A stretch of DNA of 64,000 nucleotides from Thermoleophilia bacterium SCSIO 60948 (GCA_021496505.1 CP053031.1:2782001-2846000); one strand, 5' to 3'. Numbered from the stretch's first letter, positions 42,678 to 49,806 are shown. Program-made: numbers and translations. Notes: generated by a model from the letters alone, not told the origin.

Positions 42678-42943
42678 CAGTGCCGCCTTCCCGTGGGCTA
42701 AGCCGCTCGGGGCGACCTGTTCGATCTGTGATTCTTGCAGACCGGCCAAGAGCTCCGCCGAGGCTGGCCGGATGATTGAGTCGACCTCAGCGCGGTAGGC
42801 GGGCGAGATCTGGCGCTCGTGGTCGGTGGGCGGTCGAGCCGCGCGCTGGCGGTACCACGCATCTGAGTTTTGGCTCGCCACGAGACCAGCAGGTCACAGC
42901 AAGGCCCTGCGACGGGGCGCCGCGCGAAAGTCTGCTCGGCGAG

Positions 42944-43102
42944 AGAGCCTGAACACGGCTCTATGCAGCGCCCTCCGCGCGATAGTTGCGCGATAGTCCG
43001 GCATCGCATAGATGAGCCATTCGGCTTCTGAGGCCGAAGTGGCAGCTGTTGCGGGCCCCGTCGAGATACCGCATGCCCAAGCGGTTTCTAGCCCTTTAGA
43101 TC
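42944..43102. other. conserved unit-end block of unit 2
   Basis: Similar to 39573-39730 and 46151-46310. The tandem 11-mers GCGCGATAGTT and GCGCGATAGTC are perfect here (42977-42999), 126 bp from att copy R3. Confidence 0.55.
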
Positions 43103-43146
43103 AACGCGCCCGATTGGATTCGAACCAATGACCTTCGGTTTCGTAG
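43103..43146 (-). repeat. tRNA-Arg 3'-end fragment (R3)
   Basis: Third exact copy of the 44-bp tRNA-Arg 3' end. Just beyond it CTTGCCGTC (43147 region) and GACCGCAAG form an 8-of-9 inverted repeat, a possible core-flanking or terminator structure. Confidence 0.9.
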
Positions 43147-43381
43147 TCTTGCCGTCAGCCTTAGGCGACCGCAAGTGGCGAGAGCTGGCGACTAGCGCCG
43201 ACCGCTGACGACCCTCCCTGACTGTCCGGTAACGACGCAGGGCGCCGACCGTGCTCCGGTGACACGCGACCTCGGCACCCTCTCAACGGAGCGTGAACCT
43301 AGGCACTTGTGACAAGCGCTCGAAAAATCCGTAGTGTTTTAGTAGCGGCGCCTGAGGTCCGCACGATCTACGGAGGACGGG
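43147..43381. other. noncoding start of unit 3 with AT-rich promoter region
   Basis: 235 bp without a gene. The last 60 bp (GCTCGAAAAATCCGTAGTGTTTTAGTAG) are much richer in A/T than the rest of the window and end in GGAGGACGGG just before ATG 43382, so this is probably a leadered promoter, unlike the leaderless core genes. Confidence 0.4.
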
Positions 43382-43897
43382 ATGGGAACGAAGGGGAGAC
43401 TGGCAGCGCTGCTAGCTGTGCTGATCTGTGCGGTCGGTGGCGTGGTCGCCATAGCCGCAGCGCACGAGGCGGATGACTTCTCGGTTGTCCCTGAGGAGCC
43501 CATCGCCGAGCCGAGCCCGAACAACCCCGGCGGGGTGCCCGAGGGCCCGGAGGTCAACTTCTGCCCTACGCATGAGCAGACCGAAGCGCACCTCGACCGC
43601 TACGGCTTCGACTACAAGCCAACGGTGCCGTGCACGCGCGACGGCGAGCTCGAAGAAGTTGAGCCGGCGCCGAGCGACCCTTACGCGGGCGAGACAAACA
43701 GCGAGATCGTCCAGGAGCAGAATCAAGACTTGCGACAGGCGGAGCCGGTCCCACCGACCGACAACGACCCCTCCACGATCGAGGGCGAGACGCCGAACGG
43801 GAATGACGTGACGATCGAGCTGTTGGTGCCACCCGAGGAGGAGATGAACATCGACGAGTTCGCCGAAGAGGTCACCGGATCCGACGGATCGAACTAA
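43382..43897 (+). CDS. acidic exported or membrane-anchored protein (unit 3)
   Basis: 171 residues: a signal/anchor helix (RLAALLAVLICAVGGVVAIA), then a strongly acidic, proline-rich chain with two cysteines (VNFCPTHEQTEAHLDRYGFD and PTVPCTRDGELEE). No known domain. Good ribosome site GGAGG. Its stop overlaps the ATG of the metalloprotease by one base (TAATG), so the two are coupled; it could be an inhibitor, chaperone or surface anchor for the protease. Confidence 0.7.
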   Translation: MGTKGRLAALLAVLICAVGGVVAIAAAHEADDFSVVPEEPIAEPSPNNPGGVPEGPEVNFCPTHEQTEAHLDRYGFDYKPTVPCTRDGELEEVEPAPSDPYAGETNSEIVQEQNQDLRQAEPVPPTDNDPSTIEGETPNGNDVTIELLVPPEEEMNIDEFAEEVTGSDGSN

Positions 43898-44505
43898 TGC
43901 GGCGCCGGCGGATCGTCCTAACCACGGCCGTCATCCCCTTGATCGTGGCTTGTTGCGCAGCTTTAGCCGCACCTGCGAGCGGCAATCACGATCTTGCCGT
44001 GGGGGCCCATTGGAACGACGGTGATGGCCAGCAGGCCAAGATGACGTTTGTCGACAACACGGGGGCGCCCTGGCCGATCTACGCGGCGGCCAACACGTGG
44101 GACAACGCGGGTCGAATCGTCGTCGCCTACAACGCGAACAACTGCAACGGAGACCCGCATTGCGTGGGGGTCAACGCAACGAATATGGGCGGGGACTCCT
44201 GCAACGCGAACCCGGGGTACTTCGCGTGGAACGCGAACTCATCGCGACACCTACTAGCTGCGCAGTCGTACATCAGGCTCAACCAAGACTGCAATCCGCG
44301 GTCAACACGGGTTCAGCGGTTCATTGCCTGTCACGAAGAAGGACACGCGACTGGTCTAGACGACGAGCCGCAGAGCATTCGCGATCAAACATGCATGGCC
44401 GCGGGGACGGCGCCGCCTCACCCGGATTTCGATACCTGGGAAGAGACACCGCGCCCGCATGACTTCGAGATGCTGGACAACCAGATCTACACCCACAACG
44501 ACTAA
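43897..44505 (+). CDS. secreted metzincin-type metalloprotease, snapalysin-like motif (unit 3)
   Basis: 202 residues with a signal peptide (IVLTTAVIPLIVACCAALAA, cleaved near APASG). The zinc motif is HEEGHATGLDD (146-156), i.e. HExxHxxGxxD with an aspartate third ligand as in snapalysin (M7), followed by CMAAG (166-170) at the Met-turn and HDFEMLDNQIYTH at the end, as in matrixin-like proteases. Six cysteines (NNCNGDPHC, DSCNANPG, QDCNPRS, FIACHEE, QTCMAAG) suggest disulfides. Likely a small extracellular endopeptidase. Confidence 0.8.
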   Translation: MRRRRIVLTTAVIPLIVACCAALAAPASGNHDLAVGAHWNDGDGQQAKMTFVDNTGAPWPIYAAANTWDNAGRIVVAYNANNCNGDPHCVGVNATNMGGDSCNANPGYFAWNANSSRHLLAAQSYIRLNQDCNPRSTRVQRFIACHEEGHATGLDDEPQSIRDQTCMAAGTAPPHPDFDTWEETPRPHDFEMLDNQIYTHND

Positions 44506-44521
44506 GTCCGGGTCCAAGGAC

Positions 44522-44552
44522 AGAGCCCCTCACCTTCCGGGGTACGGGGTCT
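44522..44552 (+). terminator. terminator-like hairpin after the metalloprotease
   Basis: AGAGCCCC and GGGGTCT flank a 15-base loop that itself contains CCGG, with T-rich sequence (TTCGTTTGTCT) after it. It lies 16 bp past the stop codon. The stem has a bulge, so the call is tentative. Confidence 0.35.
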
Positions 44553-44660
44553 TCGTTTGTCTGCGTTCGCGAGATTCAGACTCGCGATCGTACGATTGCG
44601 CCGAGAAGCACCGGTTGCACGACGCCTAGGGCTGGTGGCCCCGCGTACCCGAGCCCTGCT

Positions 44661-45063
44661 TCGATCATTCGGCTCCGAAGCGAGCCCTTCGACAGCCTAG
44701 AGATCGGCTACTGCTTCGCCGCTCTCGTGCTTGCGGTCGTAACCGGACTGGCACTTGACGACGCTGCGTTCAACGCTCTGTTGGCGGGACTGATGCTCGT
44801 CGCGTGCTCCTTCCGGACACCGTGCCTTCTACCGCCGCGTGCGCCGGCGCCGCGTGCCCCTCGATCGCATCCAGGTCGACCCGACCGAGCTCCACGACCG
44901 GCTCCGCCGAGAGTTCGGTATCGAGGTGATCGACCGCGCGATCACCGACGTCGTCGACTACGCGCGGGAGTCGACCGATGTGTCGATCAGGTTCATCGAC
45001 GACCCCGCCTCCTCGCGAGGGTCGCGGCACTCGGTACGGGGGTCGTCGTCTCGCACCGACTGA
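44661..45063 (+). pseudogene. decayed membrane-protein ORF (unit 3)
   Basis: No start codon. In one frame from 44661: IIRLRSEPFDSLEIGYCFAA then LVLAVVTGLALDDAAFNALL, then near 44816 a one-base shift into another frame reading HRAFYRRVRRRRVPLDRIQV and LHDRLRREFGIEVIDRAITD up to a stop at 45063. A helix followed by a ferredoxin-like tail of this type occurs in DUF4956 proteins, but the match is from memory. The 5' part is missing. Around it, 44553-44660 and 45064-45136 show no gene. Confidence 0.4.
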
Positions 45064-45136
45064 CGGTCTTGCGCTGAACCTAGCCGCGGAATGACTGGGG
45101 CCTAACAATCCGGTGAGCTCGGCCTCGCTGTCGGTC

Positions 45137-45523
45137 TCAGCCCGGCGGCTCGGCCACCGCCCGGATTTCGACCAGGGCGCCAGGCGTGATCAGCTCCGAG
45201 ACCCCGATTGCCGACCAGGCCGGATAGGGCGGCTCGATCCAGCGGTCCTTGACCGCCAGGAACGGTTCGAGGTGTTCGCGCAGTCCGACGTGGTAGCTCG
45301 TGATCTCGACGAGATCGCCGATCGAGCAACCAGCGGGCTCGAGATAGGCGCGCAGATGCTCGAAGGCTTGATGGAACTGCGTGGCGGGATCCGGATCTAC
45401 CCGGCCGTCGACGGAGGTTCCGGTGACCCCCGAGCAGAAGACAAGACCCCGCGCCTCGACGGTGTGCGTGAAGTGCCAATGGGCCTCGAAGCCTTCGAGT
45501 CCCTCTGGTACGTAGCGCTTCAC
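45137..45523 (-). CDS. RidA/YjgF/UK114-family protein (unit 3)
   Basis: A 128-residue Rid-fold protein: GLVFCSGVTGTSVDGRVDPD, QFHQAFEHLRAYLEPAGCSI with GDLVEITSYHVGL and YPAWSAIGVSELITPGALVE. The C-terminal stretch IEIRAVAEPPG lacks the arginine (R105 in E. coli RidA, in the xxRxE context) only in part: VEIRAVAE keeps an arginine. Members hydrolyse reactive enamines/imines or bind small molecules as trimers. It is on the strand opposite to the protease genes. Confidence 0.85.
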   Translation of the reverse strand: MKRYVPEGLEGFEAHWHFTHTVEARGLVFCSGVTGTSVDGRVDPDPATQFHQAFEHLRAYLEPAGCSIGDLVEITSYHVGLREHLEPFLAVKDRWIEPPYPAWSAIGVSELITPGALVEIRAVAEPPG

Positions 45524-45647
45524 CTCGGTGGCCCGACTCTGCGTCCGCGTGCGGTCATATCGCCGTTTTCTACCTGGTCTTTTCGCGGGGCGAGCCGTGC
45601 CACCGCGGACCCTCAGCGCGCTGACAGCGCGTATCGAGCGCCAACCC

Positions 45648-46016
45648 CTACCCCACCACCTCCATCACCCGCGCCGCCAGGCCGGCGTGCGAAGAGTCGT
45701 CGCGGGGAGCCTCTCCCGGACGCGGCATTCCAAAGCAAAGCGCGAAGCTGCGAGCGAGCTTGGCCACGTAGGCGGCGCGCATCGGCGCGCTCATCTCGGC
45801 GACCTCTTCCGGGCTCGGGCTGAACTCGTCTCCGTAGAGCTCCTCGCCCTCGGTGTCCCAGAGCTCGATCGAGCCGCTCGACGTCGCCTCGAGCAGCCGG
45901 CGAAGCAGCTCGGTCAGATCGTCGCGATCGTTGATCATGTCGCCGGTCGGCAGCTTCGAGGCGAGCTCGATCAGCTGCGGGGCCCACTCGGGGGCGTCGG
46001 TGATGGTCGTCTTCAT
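45648..46016 (-). CDS. small hypothetical protein (unit 3)
   Basis: 122 residues, soluble, largely helical: MKTTITDAPEWAPQLIELAS, LTELLRRLLEATSSGSIELW, then GDEFSPSPEEVAEMSAPMRA. No motif I recognise. ATG 46016 has a purine-rich leader (AAGGACC). It is the gene nearest the unit-end block and the tRNA, but nothing about it resembles an excisionase or recombinase: no helix-turn-helix is obvious. From 46017 to 46150 I see no gene. Confidence 0.6.
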   Translation of the reverse strand: MKTTITDAPEWAPQLIELASKLPTGDMINDRDDLTELLRRLLEATSSGSIELWDTEGEELYGDEFSPSPEEVAEMSAPMRAAYVAKLARSFALCFGMPRPGEAPRDDSSHAGLAARVMEVVG

Positions 46017-46150
46017 GGAGGGGTCCTTTCTTCGTGTTCTTCCCTCTCGAAGGACGCTACGGCACGGTTTGGCTCCGGGGTCGGTTTGGACCGAGGGAAT
46101 CTGCGAACTCGTGCATGTCGGCGATCCTGCGCGACAGTCGCGTTGGCCGA

Positions 46151-46310
46151 ACGCCTCGAAAACGGCTCTGCCAAGGCTCCTCCCGCGCGATGGTTGCGCG
46201 ATAGTCCGACACCGCATGGATAAGCCATCTGGGGTTCTCGCACCCAACGGCGGATGGCTGCGGAGATGTTCGACACCCGCTTGAGCAAGCGGTTTGTGCG
46301 GCCTAGAAGG
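46151..46310. other. conserved unit-end block of unit 3
   Basis: Similar to 39573-39730 and 42944-43102. GCGCGATGGTT and GCGCGATAGTC (46185-46207) lie 126 bp from the 3' end of the intact tRNA. The block also keeps CACCGCATGGATAAGCCATC and GAGCAAGCGGTTTGT. Confidence 0.55.
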
Positions 46311-46354
46311 AACGCGCCCGATTGGATTCGAACCAATGACCTTCGGTTTCGTAG
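46311..46354 (-). repeat. tRNA-Arg 3' end, att copy within the intact gene (R4)
   Basis: The 44 bp shared with R1-R3. In tRNA terms it covers the anticodon loop from base 32, the 3' anticodon stem, variable loop, T arm, acceptor 3' strand, discriminator G and two following bases. Insertion here preserves the gene, the usual outcome of tRNA-targeting site-specific recombination. Confidence 0.9.
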
Positions 46355-46386
46355 ACCGACGCTCTATCCAACTGAGCTACGGGCGC
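46313..46386 (-). tRNA. tRNA-Arg (anticodon ACG)
   Basis: A complete 74-nt cloverleaf: acceptor GCGCCCG/CGGGCGC, D arm GCUC...GAGC, anticodon stem UCGGU/ACCGA with loop CUACGAA (anticodon ACG), T arm AUUGG UUCGAAU CCAAU, discriminator G. CCA is not encoded. It is the only full copy; three truncated copies lie on its 3' side. Confidence 0.97.
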
Positions 46387-46487
46387 GTGCCGGGGTCTCG
46401 GAAGACCTCGGGCGGAGGATCGTAGCGACGGCCGGAGGCCGTGAGCCCTGAGGCCGCACTGAGGCGCCCCGGCTAGCCTGCCGTGCC

Positions 46488-46934
46488 GTGAGCCGCCGGA
46501 CGAGAAGACCGTTCGCCGCGGCGCTCTGCCTCGCGCTCCTGGCGTTGACGGGCTGCGATCCCTCGAATGCCGAGGACGACCGGGTTCGGGATGCAATTCG
46601 CTCCACCCTCGCCAGCCTCGAGTCGGGCGACGCGGCTGACTTCTGCGCTCGTCTCGCCGACGCCGAAGCCGAGGAGCGCTTCGCCGAGGAGCACGGCGGG
46701 CCCTGCGACGAGGACACCGTGAGCGAGCTGCTCGCCGAGCACACGCCCGAGCAGCGCGCGGCTCTGCTCGACCCTCAGATCGCGGTGATCAAGATCGACG
46801 AGGACACCGCGGGCTCGACCGTCAACGGCGATTACTTGTCGATGCGCGAGGTCGACGGTGAGTGGGGCCTCGCCAGCTACGAGACCCCGGCGACCCGCGA
46901 ATCGATCCGCGAGGACGCCGGACTCGAGCCCTAG
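46488..46934 (+). CDS. putative lipoprotein
   Basis: 148 residues with a lipoprotein signal (LCLALLALTGC, cysteine 23) followed by a helical NTF2/DUF4878-like part (RVRDAIRSTLASLESGDAAD, FCARLADAEAEERFAEEHGG) and DGEWGLASYETP near the end, a pattern common in actinobacterial lipoproteins of unknown role. GTG 46488 is 8 nt after TAGCCT (46474-46479). Overlaps the convergent small gene by 4 bp. Confidence 0.75.
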   Translation: MSRRTRRPFAAALCLALLALTGCDPSNAEDDRVRDAIRSTLASLESGDAADFCARLADAEAEERFAEEHGGPCDEDTVSELLAEHTPEQRAALLDPQIAVIKIDEDTAGSTVNGDYLSMREVDGEWGLASYETPATRESIREDAGLEP

Positions 46935-47143
46935 CGACGGCTCTCGGCCCAGTCGGCCGGGATGCGGACCGCCAGCGACAGGCGCCGCCAGCGCGGTAGC
47001 GAGGCGATCAGCTCACGGGCTGCCGCCTCGACCTCGGGGCTCTCGGTCGGGCGCGGTCTGCGCACGTCGGTACGGCGCCGGCCCTCGGGCGGAACCTCGG
47101 CGCCGCTGACACGGTCGGCGATGAAGTTGGCGACTGGAAGCAC
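46931..47143 (-). CDS. small hypothetical protein
   Basis: 70 residues: MLPVANFIADRVSGAEVPPE, a basic middle (GRRRTDVRRPRP) and an amphipathic C-terminal helix (ELIASLPRWRRLSLAVRIP). No domain recognised. The gene is credible because a good promoter (TTGACA, 16-bp spacer, TAGGGT) lies upstream on the minus strand, divergent from the CGNR regulator. Confidence 0.5.
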   Translation of the reverse strand: MLPVANFIADRVSGAEVPPEGRRRTDVRRPRPTESPEVEAAARELIASLPRWRRLSLAVRIPADWAESRR

Positions 47144-47180
47144 GACGTCCTCTCGTGTTGCGGGCTGCTGACCTGTAAAG

Positions 47181-47208
47181 ACCCTATACCGGTCATATGA
47201 CCTGTCAA
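47181..47208 (-). promoter_or_regulatory. promoter with a 12-bp palindrome in the spacer
   Basis: On the minus strand, TTGACA (complement of 47203-47208) and TAGGGT (complement of 47181-47186) are 16 bp apart. The spacer contains the perfect palindrome GGTCATATGACC (47191-47202), and a half-site GGTCAT recurs at 47220. A repressor bound there would block this promoter; the divergent CGNR protein is the obvious candidate. Confidence 0.5.
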
Positions 47209-47242
47209 GCCTTTTTGCCGGTCATGTGGCTAACATCACCCC

Positions 47243-47833
47243 ATGGACGTCGCCGAGCTCAACCGGCAGGTCGAGTACAAGCAGGCTCCGGCGCCTCTGC
47301 TCGCGGTCCAGGCGCTGCTCAACACCTACGACTTCTCGGAGGACGAGGAGGTGCTGCTGAGCCCGGAGTCGACGGCCGAGTGGCTACTGCGCTCCGATCT
47401 GGCCGCGGGCGACGCCACCGTTGATGCCGACGATCACCGCGCGCTCGTCGAGCTTCGGACCGCGCTGCGCGCGGTCGCCGAATCGCACCTGTCCGGCGAG
47501 CTCGACGCCACCGCCGAGTCCACCCTCGCCGAGCTCGCCGCACGACATCCGGTACGACTGCGAGCCACGGGCGACGGCGGGGTCGGCCTCGACCTCGAGC
47601 CGGTCGAAAACGTCGATGGGCTCATCTCGCAGATGCTCGGGATCGTGTTCGAATCGCAGCGTGCCGACACTTGGAGCCGGCTGAAGATCTGCGGCGCCGA
47701 CGACTGCCGCTGGGCGTTCTACGACGCGTCGAAGAACCGCGGTGGGCACTGGTGCCGGATGGACCTGTGCGGTAACCGGGCGAAGAACCGGACCTACCGC
47801 GAGCGCGGCACGGGGAGCTCCAGCGAGGGCTAG
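47243..47833 (+). CDS. CGNR zinc-finger transcriptional regulator (ABATE domain)
   Basis: 196 residues. An N-terminal ABATE-like helical domain (LLAVQALLNTYDFSEDEEVL, DDHRALVELRTALRAVAESH) is followed by the C-terminal CGNR zinc finger: LKICGADDCRWAFYDASKNR, WCRMDLCGNRAKNRTYR. Such proteins are DNA-binding regulators of stress or catabolic genes. ATG 47243 follows TAACAT (47231-47236) by 6 nt. Confidence 0.9.
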   Translation: MDVAELNRQVEYKQAPAPLLAVQALLNTYDFSEDEEVLLSPESTAEWLLRSDLAAGDATVDADDHRALVELRTALRAVAESHLSGELDATAESTLAELAARHPVRLRATGDGGVGLDLEPVENVDGLISQMLGIVFESQRADTWSRLKICGADDCRWAFYDASKNRGGHWCRMDLCGNRAKNRTYRERGTGSSSEG

Positions 47834-49515
47834 AGCGCTGCGGCGATGCCGCGGCCGGCAGCGCGGCCCGAGAACAGGCAGCCGCCGAGGAACGTGCCCT
47901 CGAGTGAGCGGTAGCCGTGAACCCCGCCGCCGCCGAAGCCGGACACCTCGCCCGCGGCGAACAGACCGGGCAGCGACTCACCGGCCGGCGTCTGGACCTG
48001 CCCCGAGAGGTCGGTCTCGAGCCCACCGAGCGTCTTACGAGTGAGGATCGAGAGCCGCACCGCGATCAGCGGGCCGGCTTCGGGGTCGAGCAGGCGGTGC
48101 GGCGCGGCTATTCGCGTGAAGCGGTCGGCCTTGTAGCGGCGGGCGCCGTGGATCGCCGTGACCTGGAGGTCCTTCGTATATGGGTTGTCCATCTCGCGAT
48201 CGCGGGCGACGACCTCACGCTCGACGGAGTCGAAGTCGACGAGCGGCTCGCCGATCAGCCGGTTCATCCCGTCCACGAGCGAGCGCAGGTCGCGCTCGAC
48301 GACGAAGTCGACCCCGTCTCGCTTGAACGCCTCGACCGGTCCGGGAGCGCCGCCGCCGACGCGTGTCTTCAGCAGCTCGCGGACGCTCTTCGAGGTGATG
48401 TCCGGGTTCTGCTCGGACCCCGACAGCGCGAACTCGCGCTCGATGATCTTCTGGGTGAGGACGAACCACGTGTGGTCGTGGCCCGTGGTCACGATGTGCT
48501 CGAGCGTCCCGAGCGTGTCGAATCCGGGGAACAGCGGCACCGGCAGTCGCTTCCCGGTCGCGTCGAGCCACAGCGACGAGGGACCGGGAATGATCCGGAT
48601 GCCGTGCATCGGCCAGATCGGGTCCCAGTTCTCGAGCCCCTCGACGTAGTGCCACATCCGGTCCGGGTTGATCAGGTTGGCGCCGGCGGCGCGGCTGATC
48701 TCGAGCATCCGCCCGTCGACGTGGTGCGGAACGCCGGAGATCATCCGCTTCGGCGGTGAGCCCATCCGCTCCGGCCAGGCCTGGCGGACGAGATCGTGGT
48801 TGCCACCGATGCCGCCCGAGCTGACGAGCACGGCTCCGGCCGAGAGCTCGAAGTCGCCGATCTCCTCGCGTGAGCTCTCGGCCCCGCGGACCACCGAGCT
48901 CGGCGCCAGGACCCGCCCGCGCACGCCGGTCACGGCGCCATCGGAGACGACGAGCTCGTCGACGCGGTGGCGGAGCTTCAACGTGACCAGACCGCGCTCG
49001 ATCCCCTGGCGCATCGCCTTGACGAACGGCTCGAGCAACCCCGGACCCGTCCCCCAGGTGACGTGGAAGCGCGGCACCGAGTTGCCATGGCCGGTGGCGA
49101 GGTAGCCGCCGCGCTCGGCCCAACCCGGGTTCGGAAGGAACTTGACCCCGAGCTGCTCGAGCCACGCACGCTTCTCGCCCGAGGCGAAGTCGACGTAGGC
49201 CTCTGCCCAGCGGCGCGGCCACTCATCCTCCGGCCGGTCGAACCCGGCGGAGCCGAGCCAGTCCTGCCAGGCGAGCTCGCGCGAGTCGCGGATCCGGAAG
49301 CGCCGCTGCTCGGGCGTGTCGACCATGAACAGACCGCCGAAAGACCAGAACGCCTGGCCGCCGATCGAGGCCTCGGTCTCCTGGTCGACGAGCAGGACCC
49401 GCCGCCCGGCGGCCACCAGCTCAGCGGTCGCGACGAGGCCGGAGAGCCCGGCGCCGACGACGATCGCGTCGGCGTGCTTGTCAGACGACCCAGAGATCGC
49501 GGCGAAGCCTCTCAG
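47830..49515 (-). CDS. FAD-binding dehydrogenase (3-ketosteroid dehydrogenase-like), no canonical start
   Basis: A flavoprotein of the fumarate reductase/KstD-like family. DAIVVGAGLSGLVATAEL is the dinucleotide-binding motif, SIGGQAFWSFGGLFMVDTPE, GGYLATGHGNSVPRFHVTWG and VLVSSGGIGGNHDLVR follow, and AAGEVSGFGGGGVHGYRSLE closes the FAD site. The family dehydrogenates steroid or other cyclic ketones. The GTG at 49416 would remove the FAD motif, so translation must begin upstream, but no ATG, GTG or TTG exists in frame before the stop of vapB. CTG 49515 is used here provisionally. Confidence 0.75.
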   Translation of the reverse strand: MRGFAAISGSSDKHADAIVVGAGLSGLVATAELVAAGRRVLLVDQETEASIGGQAFWSFGGLFMVDTPEQRRFRIRDSRELAWQDWLGSAGFDRPEDEWPRRWAEAYVDFASGEKRAWLEQLGVKFLPNPGWAERGGYLATGHGNSVPRFHVTWGTGPGLLEPFVKAMRQGIERGLVTLKLRHRVDELVVSDGAVTGVRGRVLAPSSVVRGAESSREEIGDFELSAGAVLVSSGGIGGNHDLVRQAWPERMGSPPKRMISGVPHHVDGRMLEISRAAGANLINPDRMWHYVEGLENWDPIWPMHGIRIIPGPSSLWLDATGKRLPVPLFPGFDTLGTLEHIVTTGHDHTWFVLTQKIIEREFALSGSEQNPDITSKSVRELLKTRVGGGAPGPVEAFKRDGVDFVVERDLRSLVDGMNRLIGEPLVDFDSVEREVVARDREMDNPYTKDLQVTAIHGARRYKADRFTRIAAPHRLLDPEAGPLIAVRLSILTRKTLGGLETDLSGQVQTPAGESLPGLFAAGEVSGFGGGGVHGYRSLEGTFLGGCLFSGRAAGRGIAAAL

Positions 49516-49557
49516 ACGCTGCTCGCCATCGGGTGCCCGCCGAGGTGTCAGCGGCGA

Positions 49558-49806
49558 TCACCGAGGGAGGCCACGCTCGTCGTATCCGAGGATCTCTCCG
49601 TCCGGGCGCGGGTCGAGCGTCGCCCGGGCCCGTCCCCTCGTGATGATCTCGCCGAGCCCGGGCGGGGCGGCGCGGGCGCCTGCGCGGAGCGTGGCGAGGC
49701 GGGCTTCGATGGCCTCCCGAACCGCGGCGGCGATCGGCTGCTGCGAAAGCCGCGCCAGCTCGCGAGCGAGCCTGTCGGTCTCAGGATCTTTGATGTTCAG
49801 TGCCAC
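49558..49806 (-). CDS. vapB: VapB-family antitoxin without its toxin
   Basis: 82 residues: VALNIKDPETDRLARELARL, QPIAAAVREAIEARLATLRA (ribbon-helix-helix-like DNA-binding N-terminus of Rv0623-type VapB), then the toxin-wrapping C-terminal tail (PDGEILGYDERGLPR). VapC should follow directly, but the next frame is the FAD dehydrogenase, in the same reading frame as vapB with only the TGA between them. An orphan antitoxin, perhaps left by a deletion of vapC. Confidence 0.8.
   Translation of the reverse strand: MALNIKDPETDRLARELARLSQQPIAAAVREAIEARLATLRAGARAAPPGLGEIITRGRARATLDPRPDGEILGYDERGLPR

Larger units (their letters stand above)
39731..43102 (-). mobile_element. tRNA-Arg-bounded unit 2 (3.4 kb, no integrase)
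   Basis: Bounded by R2 and R3. Same gene order as unit 1 (propeller, hydrolase with G9 tract, noncoding DNA, end block), diverged in sequence. It could be an independent insertion of a related element or an old tandem duplication. Confidence 0.8.
43103..46310 (-). mobile_element. tRNA-Arg-bounded unit 3 (3.2 kb, different cargo, no integrase)
   Basis: Bounded by R3 and the intact tRNA. Its end block matches units 1 and 2 but the cargo differs: an acidic exported protein, a metalloprotease, a decayed ORF, a RidA protein and a small unknown. Sharing ends but not cargo argues that the units are integrating elements rather than simple duplications. Confidence 0.78.

Noticed and set aside
36306-43102. 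Explaining units 1 and 2 only as a plain tandem duplication
   Set aside because: Not excluded for this pair, but unit 3 has the same ends with different cargo, which duplication alone does not explain.
36306-43146. Calling R1, R2 and R3 as tRNA genes
   Set aside because: They lack the acceptor 5' strand, D arm and 5' anticodon stem, so none can fold.
36306-46310. Interpreting the units as insertion sequences or transposons
   Set aside because: No transposase, no terminal inverted repeats and no short target duplications; the boundaries are tRNA segments.
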